Below, piece by piece: positions 1-5,100 of a stretch of 5,100 bases of DNA; within the stretch, counting starts at the first letter, position 1, and each line of letters opens with the position of its first letter. A program made the translations under genes and the position numbers. The notes under the pieces were generated by a model. That model was given only the letters and a program-made list of their open reading frames with translations. It searched no databases and was not told where the DNA came from. Source of the stretch: an uncultured Bacteroides sp. (GTDB taxonomy: Bacteria; Bacteroidota; Bacteroidia; Bacteroidales; Bacteroidaceae); the NCBI GenBank assembly GCA_900557355.1, contig USSR01000526.1:1-5100 (forward strand), given 5' to 3'.

Positions 1-730
1 TGATTTCATCCAGAAAGATAGTACCTTTGTTGGCAAGTTCAAAACGTCCTACACGGTCTGTTGTCGCATCCGTAAAAGCACCTTTCTTATGACCGAACAT
101 TTCGCTTTCGAAAAGGCTCTGCGAGATACCGCCCAGATTGACCTTTACAAACGGCTGTTTTACCCGCTGACTGTTGATGTGGATGGCTTCGGCAATCAAT
201 TCCTTACCCGTTCCACTCTCACCGGTAATCAGCACCGAGGCATTAGTACGCGCAATGCGCGCCACCGTATTCAGCACTTCCGTCAATCCCTGAGATTTTC
301 CGATGATATGGCTGCGGTTCAGTGTCTCACTCTGCTCTTCCTGTACATCTTTCGAACCAACAGCAGTCAGTTCAAGAGCCGTCTCGATGCGTTGCAACAA
401 AGCGGCATTGTTCCACGGCTTCGTGATAAAGTCGAACGCACCGGCCTGCATACCTTGCACGGCAAGCTGTATACTTCCCCAAGCCGTCATCAGGATAACA
501 GGTACATCGGGACGGAATATCTTCACTTGTTTCAGCAAAGTCAATCCTTCTTCTCCCGTTGTGGAAAGGGTGAAGTTCATGTCCATCAAAATGAGGGAGG
601 GTGCCTCGGCACGTACCACATCCATTGCTTCGCGCGGTCCAGGAACAGTCTGCGCTTCATATCCTGCACGTTTCAGCATAAAACTGAGGGAAGAACGCAC
701 GGCACTATCATCGTCGATTATCAGTATCAT
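1..730 (-). CDS. NtrC-family sigma-54-dependent response regulator (3' end beyond window)
   Basis: This is the first 243 residues of a two-component response regulator that activates sigma-54 RNA polymerase. The gene runs off the left edge, so the track of complete frames would miss it. The receiver domain (about residues 1-120) has the acidic pair D6/D7, the phospho-acceptor D50 (in LILMDMN), T82 and K104-P105. A short linker leads to the AAA+ domain at about 140. That domain shows Walker A GESGTGKE (170-177), the sigma-54 contact loop ESEMFGHKKGAFTDA (208-222) and Walker B TIFLDEI (237-243). The loop reads GAFTDA instead of the usual GAFTGA. The rest of the AAA+ domain and the expected C-terminal Fis-type DNA-binding domain lie outside. 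The ATG at 730 gives a receiver start of normal length, and no other in-frame ATG lies close upstream. It lies 134 bp after the tolC-like gene, whose promoter is sigma-54 type, so that gene is a likely target (inference). A partner histidine kinase may follow beyond the edge. Family assignment is very secure; the signal sensed is unknown. Confidence 0.95.
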   Translation of the reverse strand, partial: MILIIDDDSAVRSSLSFMLKRAGYEAQTVPGPREAMDVVRAEAPSLILMDMNFTLSTTGEEGLTLLKQVKIFRPDVPVILMTAWGSIQLAVQGMQAGAFDFITKPWNNAALLQRIETALELTAVGSKDVQEEQSETLNRSHIIGKSQGLTEVLNTVARIARTNASVLITGESGTGKELIAEAIHINSQRVKQPFVKVNLGGISQSLFESEMFGHKKGAFTDATTDRVGRFELANKGTIFLDEI

Positions 731-754
731 AAGATTTCGTTGTTTTATGGTTTG

Positions 755-762
755 CAAAAATA
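755..762 (-). promoter_or_regulatory. Candidate Bacteroides-type -7 promoter box for the response regulator gene
   Basis: On the minus strand this reads TATTTTTG, a full match to the Bacteroides primary sigma factor -7 consensus TAnnTTTG. It lies 25-32 bases before the regulator ATG, giving a predicted leader of roughly 18 nt. No exact TTTG -33 element is present at the expected 19-21 bp spacing; the nearest is a degenerate TCTG. It would let the regulator be made independently of the upstream sigma-54 promoter. The region is AT-rich, so a chance match is possible. Confidence 0.4.
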
Positions 763-814
763 AACGATTTCACACAGAAAGCACAGAATAACACTATTTT
801 TTTCAATAACAAGC

Positions 815-861
815 AAAAAACGGTTATGAGTTATAAGTTATTATTCATAACTCATAACTCA
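815..861 (-). terminator. Long AT-rich hairpin with T-run after the tolC-like gene
   Basis: An inverted repeat of 15-bp arms (827-841 and 847-861) has a 5-nt loop and starts just past the tolC-like stop codon. The single mismatch (835 against 853) becomes a G-U wobble in RNA made from the minus strand. Six T residues (815-820) follow five bases after the stem in the transcription direction. This fits an intrinsic terminator or 3'-end hairpin, although the stem is AT-rich and the T-run is slightly offset. The arms are built from copies of an ATGAGTT-like unit, so this may instead be an intergenic repeat. Confidence 0.5.
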
Positions 862-864
862 AGC

Positions 865-2356
865 TCAGTCTCTTACAATTTCTTCAAAGTCCGCCTCCAG
901 TTCACAATTCCGTTCAAAATCCCAAAGTGTCAGACTGCGGATCTGATAGAAATAGTACCAATAATAATAAAGTTCGGAAATATGTTTCTGTCTCGCTTCA
1001 TCTTTTGATTTCTGTGCGTCGTTCAGGTCCAACGTACTGATTTGTCCGATCATAAAGGTTTCTACACTGGTTTTATAACGTTTCTCGGCAATGCCGTCCG
1101 CTTCCTGGGCAATACCCAACTGTTGTGCCTGGTTATTGAAGTTCGCTACGAGCAGGAAGATATCCTGATTGAAGTCCATCTGTTCTTGTCGGATTCTGGA
1201 AAGCACCACTTCACGGTTACTCTTTGCCACACGTACTTTTCCTCGGCGTTTTCCCCAATCCAAGATAGGAACTTTCACACCTACCTGTACAATCTGGTTA
1301 TCGAGCAGATCTTTGTAAGCGGAAGTAAAATCACGATTCTGCCCCGTATACCCCACGCTGGCAAACAAGTCTATGCTGCGCAGATTTCCACGGGCCGTAG
1401 CCACTTCATAATCTGCTTCCAACTGGCGGCGACGGATATTCTGTGCAAACGAGTTCCGATCCAAAGCCTTGTTCAATACAAGATTATATTCCATCTTCAT
1501 ATCCGGTGCCGAGCTCGGCAATATTGGATTCAGATTCTCGTCCTCCGACAATCCGAGGAAGGAACGCAACTGGAACATCTTCGCATTCAGGTTACTCTCT
1601 GCTTCCGTCACGTCCGCCTTGCCCTGCAAAGCATTTAACTTCAACTGTAACAGGTCATTTTCTGAAATCTGCCCCATCTTGCGCTTTGCCATCGCCACTT
1701 CATAGAGGCGGTCGGCATTCACTTTATTCTGGTGAGCAGTTTTCAGATTTTCTTTAGCCAGCAGCAGATTGAAAAAATAAGTGATTGTCTTCATCGTCAC
1801 CTGTTCCGTAGCCGTGATAAAAGCGGCTTTTGCTTCTGCATATCTCCGGTTCGATACGGCGGTTCCACTTCAAGTTATTCACTCCAAAGATAGGTTGCGT
1901 CAATTCCAGGCTGACGGGGACGGACATAAATTGTTTATCTCCTCCGGAACCCAATTGCTTAATGTATTCAAGAGAAGAGGCAAGTGACAGTCTACCACCC
2001 GTAAACCATAAGTTCTGGTCTATGGAGAGCGTTCCGGAAAGTCCCAAGGTATTGTTACGCACGAATGAGTAGGAGCCATCCGAGTTTTGATATCTACTGT
2101 AAGATTTATTGTAATTAGGTAAAGTACCGTTCAGATTCACTTCCGGTAACAGGTCGGCACGGAAAGTACGATATTCCCAGTATGAAGTTTTCAATTCATT
2201 CAGTGCTACGGCGGCATCCACTGACTGGGTACGTGCCAAAGCTATCGCTTCATTTAAAGTGATGAGACGTTCACGTTCGTTTGTCAATGTATCGTTCTGT
2301 GCAAAAGCGGCGAACGGAAATAGCATCCAAGCTGCGAGTAAAATATTCCTTTTCAT
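865..2356 (-). pseudogene. TolC-family outer-membrane efflux protein, broken by a frameshift
   Basis: This encodes a TolC/OEP-type outer-membrane factor, the exit duct of a tripartite efflux pump or type I exporter. Residues 1-20 form a signal peptide (hydrophobic core, then AFA before QND). The first OEP repeat follows with LNEAIALARTQS (34-45) and the strand segment QPIFGVNNLKWNRRIEP (154-170). After P170 the frame changes. The original frame runs 30 more unrelated residues to a stop at 1754. The family sequence resumes at 1845 as RYAEAKAAF and continues for 326 codons to the TGA at 865-867, including coiled-coil helices (KENLKTAHQNKVNADRLYEVA), the second repeat (QVGVKVPILDWGKRRGKV) and NDAQKSKDEARQKH. 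Restored length is about 497 residues, normal for the family. The open 3' part shows the lesion is recent or a sequence error. It has a sigma-54 promoter and is followed by a sigma-54 regulator gene. No membrane-fusion or pump subunit is in the window. A GTG at 1800 could be called as a start for the 3' part, but this would cut a conserved helix. Confidence 0.9.
1844..1849 (-). other. Frameshift lesion in the tolC-like gene
   Basis: Minus-strand reading goes ATC GAA CCG in the 5' frame (I168 E169 P170) and then AGA TAT GCA in the 3' frame, with one G left between them (1846). This is equivalent to one inserted base or two deleted bases. TolC homologues in this group, as I recall them, usually have one residue between the P and the R of this motif (IEPxRY), which favours loss of two bases. 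There is no homopolymer longer than two and no slippery heptamer here. Confidence 0.85.
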
Positions 2357-2386
2357 GTTTATCTAAAAATTGTTATAAACAGAAAA

Positions 2387-2401
2387 GCAAAGAGTGTGCC
2401 A
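2387..2401 (-). promoter_or_regulatory. Sigma-54 (-24/-12) promoter of the tolC-like gene
   Basis: The minus strand reads TGGCAC, then ACTCT, then TTGC, followed by T. This matches the RpoN consensus TGGCAC-N5-TTGC at every defined position, with exactly 10 bp between the -24 GG (2400-2399) and the -12 GC (2388-2387). The predicted start lies about 12 bases on, near 2375, leaving a leader of about 19 nt before the ATG at 2356. No good TTTG/TAnnTTTG primary-sigma promoter is visible here. The nearby NtrC-family regulator gene supports the call. Confidence 0.85.
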
Positions 2402-2418
2402 AAGCAGCAGGATGCTTC

Positions 2419-2461
2419 TGGACAGGGGTGGGTGTTCATTTTCGGACAGTGGGGATGTCCA
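2419..2461 (-). promoter_or_regulatory. Paired imperfect palindromes, probable enhancer sites for the sigma-54 activator
   Basis: Two related dyads lie upstream of the sigma-54 promoter. On the minus strand the distal one (2461-2443) is TGGACA-N7-TGTCCG and the proximal one (2438-2419) is TGAACA-N8-TGTCCA, both with C-rich spacers. Their centres are about 24 bp apart and about 77 and 54 bp before the predicted start, a sensible arrangement for dimers of an NtrC-type activator. A further TGTTCA half-site lies at 2471-2466. That the downstream regulator binds here is inference from context. Confidence 0.6.
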
Positions 2462-2469
2462 TTTATGAA

Positions 2470-2496
2470 CAAAGGGGCGCTTAAAGCACCCCTTTG
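2470..2496 (-). terminator. Hairpin at the end of hisB (probable operon terminator)
   Basis: Perfect 8-bp arms, CAAAGGGG and CCCCTTTG (2470-2477 and 2489-2496), enclose an 11-base segment that can pair further (GC/GC) after one mismatch. The hisB stop codon (2481-2483) lies inside the loop. The downstream T-tract is short (TTTGTT), so termination may be partial or act mainly as 3'-end protection. It separates the his operon from the tolC control region, whose outermost half-site touches its foot. Confidence 0.6.
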
Positions 2497-3632
2497 CTAC
2501 TCGGCAATTCAAAGTGATAGATATCCCTCTTCACCGCCATTTTGATAGCGCGGGCCAGCGCTTTGAAAATACCTTCTATTTTATGGTGCTCGTTCCGGCC
2601 TTCCGCTTTTACATTCAGGTTCATCTTGGCAGCATCGCTCAGGGATTTGAAGAAATGCAGGAACATCTCTGTCGGCATCTCACCTATCTTTTCACGATTG
2701 AAATCCGCATCCCATACCAGCCACGGGCGTCCGCCGAAGTCCAGGCAAACCTGGCAAAGGCAGTCATCCATCGTCAGGGCATAACCATAGCGCTCAATGC
2801 CACGCTTGTTTCCCAATGCCTGATAGATGCAATCGCCTAATGCAATCGCAGTGTCCTCTATGGTATGATGCTCATCCACTTCCAAATCGCCTTTCACATG
2901 GATCGTCAGATCCAGACCGCCATGCTTTCCTATTTGCTCCAGCATGTGGTCGAAGAAACCCAGTCCGGTATGGATGTCGCAGGCACCGTTACCATCCAGA
3001 TTCAAAGACACTAAAATATCCGTTTCCTTTGTTGTGCGGCGTACTTCCGCTTTCCGTTCTCCGGCAAAAAGAAATTCGGCAATTTTATCCCAATCTTTCG
3101 TGACAAGGGCACATACCTCTTCCAGACCTTCACAGGCAGCAGGTCCACCTTCGGATTTCGCTTTCAGTGATGTAGTATCGTCCTGCAAATAAATAGCCCG
3201 GCAACCCAAGTTCTTAGCCAGTTCCACATCCGTCGGACGGTCACCGATAACAAAGCTTCCGGCAAGATCATACTCCGGATTATTCAGATACTTCGTCAAC
3301 ATCCCTGTGCGCGGCTTCCGGGTAGGTGCCATATCTTCCGGCATGCTACGGTCGATGAAGATTTCATCAAACGTAATCCCTTCACCTTCCAGCGTCTTCA
3401 TCATCAGGTTATGCGCAGGCCAGAAAGTTTCTTCCGGGAAAGATGCCGTGCCCAACCCATCCTGATTGGTCACCATCGCAAATTCGAAATCCAATTTGCT
3501 ACGGATGAAGCCCAAGTTACGCATCACTTTGGGATAAAACTCCAACTTTTCCAGCGAATCCAACTGGTAATCTACGGGCGGTTCAATCACCAAAGTCCCG
3601 TCACGGTCTATAAATAATACTTTTTTACTCAT
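2481..3632 (-). CDS. hisB: Bifunctional histidinol-phosphatase / imidazoleglycerol-phosphate dehydratase
   Basis: This cytoplasmic enzyme has 383 residues and carries two steps of histidine synthesis. The N-terminal HAD phosphatase (about 1-165) hydrolyses histidinol phosphate: DxDGT nucleophile motif at 9-13 (D9, D11), VTNQDGLGT at 54-62, K106 in RKP, and GDRPTD at 130-135. The C-terminal dehydratase (about 195-383) converts imidazoleglycerol phosphate to imidazole-acetol phosphate: [17 protein letters not shown] (223-239), metal-binding DEHHTIED (253-260), a second metal site NEHHKIEG (347-354) and the signature tail LPSSKGVL. The linker is about 28 residues longer than in E. coli HisB. The loop that binds zinc in E. 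coli HisB (two residues either side of C-x-H...C-x-C) here reads [15 protein letters not shown] (93-107), so all four ligands are replaced. The start ATG overlaps the last 8 nt of hisC, so translation is probably coupled. It is the last gene of the his operon. Confidence 0.97.
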   Translation of the reverse strand: MSKKVLFIDRDGTLVIEPPVDYQLDSLEKLEFYPKVMRNLGFIRSKLDFEFAMVTNQDGLGTASFPEETFWPAHNLMMKTLEGEGITFDEIFIDRSMPEDMAPTRKPRTGMLTKYLNNPEYDLAGSFVIGDRPTDVELAKNLGCRAIYLQDDTTSLKAKSEGGPAACEGLEEVCALVTKDWDKIAEFLFAGERKAEVRRTTKETDILVSLNLDGNGACDIHTGLGFFDHMLEQIGKHGGLDLTIHVKGDLEVDEHHTIEDTAIALGDCIYQALGNKRGIERYGYALTMDDCLCQVCLDFGGRPWLVWDADFNREKIGEMPTEMFLHFFKSLSDAAKMNLNVKAEGRNEHHKIEGIFKALARAIKMAVKRDIYHFELPSSKGVL

Positions 3633-4662
3633 AGCTTTTCAACGCTTCTATCAGTTTATCATTCTCCATTCTCGTGCCTACCGTCACACGCAGGCAGTTG
3701 CCACAAAGTGATATTGAATTACGGTTGCGGACGATGATCCCCTCTCCTACCAGATAATTATAGATTTTCACCGCATCCGTCACCCGTGCCAGGAAGAAAT
3801 TGGCATCAGACGGAAATACTTTCACCGTCAACGGCAGTTCGGAAAAACGTTTCTCCAAATCCTCACGTTCCTCTTTCAGCCTCTTCACCCAACGCTCTAT
3901 CTCATAGTACTTATGCAACATCTCTATTGCCTGTTTCTGAGTCAGTTGGTTCACATTATAAGGGTACTTTATCTTGCTCAGGATACCGATGATTTCCGTA
4001 GAAGCAAACGCCATTCCCAGGCGGATAGCCGCACAACCCCATGCTTTAGAAAAAGTCTGGAACACAACAAGATTCGGATATTTATCTAAATCCAGCAAGA
4101 ACGACGGGGATTCTGAAAAGTCACTGTACGCCTCATCCAGTATCACCAGCCCTTCAAACTCACGCAGCAACTTCTCTATCTCACTGCGCAACAGATCGTT
4201 CCCCGTAGGATTATTAGGCGAGCACAGGAAAATCAGCTTCGTCCGTTCATCCGCAGCTGCCAGCAACTTATCTGCCGAGAACTGGAAATGCTCGTCGAGC
4301 AAGACTTTGCGATACTCCACATTATTCACATCAGCACACACCTGATACATGCCGTAAGTGGGATCGATAGCCACCACATTGTCCACTCCCGGCTCACAGA
4401 AAGCACGGAAGACCAGGTCGATAGCCTCGTCGCTACCATTGCCCAGGAAAATATGATCGGGAGACACCTTCTTTATTTTGGAAAGTTCCGTTTTCAGCTC
4501 CCACTGCATCGGGTCAGGATAGCGATTGTGCGGCAAGTTGTACGGGTTCTCGTTTGCATCGAGAAACACCGATGCCGTTACACCTTTATATTCATCACGT
4601 GCCGAAGAATAAGGTTTCAGCTTCCAGATATTCGGACGGGTCAGTTCTTGCAATGTTTTCAT
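3625..4662 (-). CDS. hisC: Histidinol-phosphate aminotransferase
   Basis: This PLP-dependent class I/II aminotransferase converts imidazole-acetol phosphate and glutamate to histidinol phosphate and 2-oxoglutarate in the cytoplasm. Its 345 residues are the normal HisC length. Visible features are LDANENPY (34-41) at the substrate side, GNGSDEAID (74-82) for cofactor phosphate, CSPNNPTG with N151, LDEAY with D176 and Y179, the Schiff-base lysine K206 in TFSKAWG, the phosphate-binding R214, and the C-terminal LRVTVGT with carboxylate-binding R325. The start at 4662 keeps the standard N-terminal region and follows hisD by 92 bp; no Shine-Dalgarno is seen, as usual in this group. It overlaps hisB by 8 nt (ATGAGTAA holds both the hisB start and the hisC stop). 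Substrate choice within the family rests on the his-operon context and the close HisC-like motifs. Confidence 0.97.
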   Translation of the reverse strand: MKTLQELTRPNIWKLKPYSSARDEYKGVTASVFLDANENPYNLPHNRYPDPMQWELKTELSKIKKVSPDHIFLGNGSDEAIDLVFRAFCEPGVDNVVAIDPTYGMYQVCADVNNVEYRKVLLDEHFQFSADKLLAAADERTKLIFLCSPNNPTGNDLLRSEIEKLLREFEGLVILDEAYSDFSESPSFLLDLDKYPNLVVFQTFSKAWGCAAIRLGMAFASTEIIGILSKIKYPYNVNQLTQKQAIEMLHKYYEIERWVKRLKEEREDLEKRFSELPLTVKVFPSDANFFLARVTDAVKIYNYLVGEGIIVRNRNSISLCGNCLRVTVGTRMENDKLIEALKSYE

Positions 4663-4689
4663 GATCTATAATATGATAAAGTATTGAAC

Positions 4690-4754
4690 ACTATCTACGA
4701 AATTACGCAAATTTCATCTTTACCCTTATTCGTGTAATTCATGTAATTTGTATT
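4690..4754 (-). repeat. AT-rich hisD-hisC spacer with degenerate GTAATT repeats
   Basis: The 92-bp gap between hisD and hisC is strongly AT-rich and holds repeated GTAATT words. On the plus strand these lie at 4734-4739 and 4743-4748, with the inverse AATTAC at 4701-4706. They could form a weak stem in the transcript. There is no T-tract, so I see no terminator. A near-match to the -7 box (TAATTTCG) exists without a partner -33, so an internal promoter is unproven. The likeliest reading is a transcribed intercistronic spacer. Confidence 0.35.
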
Positions 4755-5100
4755 CTATATTGTTTTTAATCTCACTGTTACCGCATTTTTGTGCGCATCC
4801 AGATGTTCGTTCGCAGCCATCTCTTCAATAGCAGGGCCGATATTCTTCATACCTTCCGAACGGATTTCCTGGAACGTAATCTTGCGGATAAAACTATCTA
4901 GGCTCACACCGCTATAAGCTCGCGCATATCCGTTCGTCGGCAAGGTATGATTCGTTCCCGAGGCATAGTCTCCCGCACTTTCCGGTGAGAGTGATCCCAA
5001 GAAAACGGAGCCCGCATTCACCACACGTTCTGCCACCTGCATATAGTCCGCAGTTTCCACAATCAGGTGTTCGGGCGCATATTCGTTCGTCAGTTCGACC
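4755..5100 (-). CDS. hisD: Histidinol dehydrogenase (5' part beyond window)
   Basis: This is the last 114 residues of HisD, the zinc- and NAD-dependent enzyme that oxidises histidinol to histidine in two steps in the cytoplasm. The frame is open to the right edge and begins VELTNEYAPEHLIVE. This contains the catalytic Glu-His pair of the family (E. coli E326/H327) in APEHL. Next come AGSVFLGSLSPESAGDYASG, with the zinc-ligand Asp in GDY (E. coli D360), TNHTLPTNG, and the C-terminal AHKNAV with the zinc-ligand His (E. coli H419). The stop is TAG at 4755-4757. A frame starting at 5060 would be false, because it opens at an internal GTG just after the catalytic motif. It precedes hisC and hisB on the same strand, and hisG is expected upstream, outside the window. 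Confidence 0.97.
   Translation of the reverse strand, partial: VELTNEYAPEHLIVETADYMQVAERVVNAGSVFLGSLSPESAGDYASGTNHTLPTNGYARAYSGVSLDSFIRKITFQEIRSEGMKNIGPAIEEMAANEHLDAHKNAVTVRLKTI

Noticed and set aside
89..791. Overlapping plus-strand open frames of 162-224 codons
   Set aside because: They lie antisense to the response regulator, whose minus-strand reading has all receiver and AAA+ motifs; their translations resemble no family.
811..826. A second sigma-54 promoter before the regulator gene (TTTTTTGC)
   Set aside because: There is a TTGC but no GG at the required 10-bp spacing.
1042..1638. Plus-strand open frame of 198 codons
   Set aside because: It is a shadow of the tolC 3' part and shows no recognisable motif.
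865..1800. A separate 311-residue protein starting at a GTG at 1800
   Set aside because: The family-like reading extends in the same frame 15 codons further to 1845 and joins the upstream frame. The GTG lies inside a conserved helix, so this is the 3' part of a broken gene.
1840..1855. Programmed ribosomal frameshifting in tolC
   Set aside because: There is no slippery heptamer, no Shine-Dalgarno-like stimulator and no strong downstream structure, and TolC proteins are not known to use recoding.
2357..2405. A primary-sigma promoter for tolC (TTTG near 2388-2391)
   Set aside because: The TTTG is part of the -12 element, and no TAnnTTTG lies at the expected distance.
4755..5060. A small complete 101-residue protein
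   Set aside because: It is the C-terminus of HisD; the frame is open to the window edge and includes the catalytic APEHL upstream of that internal GTG.
1..5100. CRISPR arrays, tRNA or rRNA genes, insertion sequences
   Set aside because: I saw no regularly spaced direct repeats, no cloverleaf-like or rRNA sequence, and no transposase or flanking inverted repeats; nearly all the window is coding.

Overview
The window looks like the chromosome of a Bacteroides-type bacterium (order Bacteroidales). This rests on three things: a bifunctional HisB directly downstream of hisC, protein wording typical of that group, and absence of obvious Shine-Dalgarno sequences with one good Bacteroides-type TAnnTTTG -7 box. 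All genes lie on the minus strand, so transcription runs from right to left. Open frames on the plus strand are shadows of these genes.

Right half (about 2481-5100): the end of a histidine biosynthesis operon. In transcription order it holds the last 114 residues of hisD (histidinol dehydrogenase), a 92-bp AT-rich gap, complete hisC (histidinol-phosphate aminotransferase) and complete hisB (histidinol-phosphatase fused to imidazoleglycerol-phosphate dehydratase). hisC and hisB overlap by 8 nt. The operon ends in a GC-rich hairpin that contains the hisB stop codon. HisD, HisC and HisB together cover the steps from imidazoleglycerol phosphate to histidine. The HisB phosphatase domain lacks the four zinc-ligand residues of the E. 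coli enzyme.

Left half (about 1-2480): a probable outer-membrane efflux locus under sigma-54 control. A TolC-family outer-membrane factor gene (about 497 codons if restored) is broken by one frameshift near 1846. Just upstream of it is a textbook sigma-54 promoter (TGGCAC-N5-TTGC, exact 10-bp GG/GC spacing), preceded by two related imperfect palindromes (TGRACA-N7/8-TGTCC) that look like enhancer-binding sites. The next gene downstream encodes an NtrC-family response regulator (receiver plus sigma-54-activating AAA+ domain), cut by the left edge. The simplest reading is a local circuit in which this regulator drives the tolC promoter. The regulator has an unusual GAFTDA in place of GAFTGA in its sigma-54 contact loop. 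Its partner kinase and the transporter subunits are not in view.

The most interesting signal is this circuit of regulator, sigma-54 promoter and paired palindromes sitting on a tolC gene that is frameshifted in this sequence.
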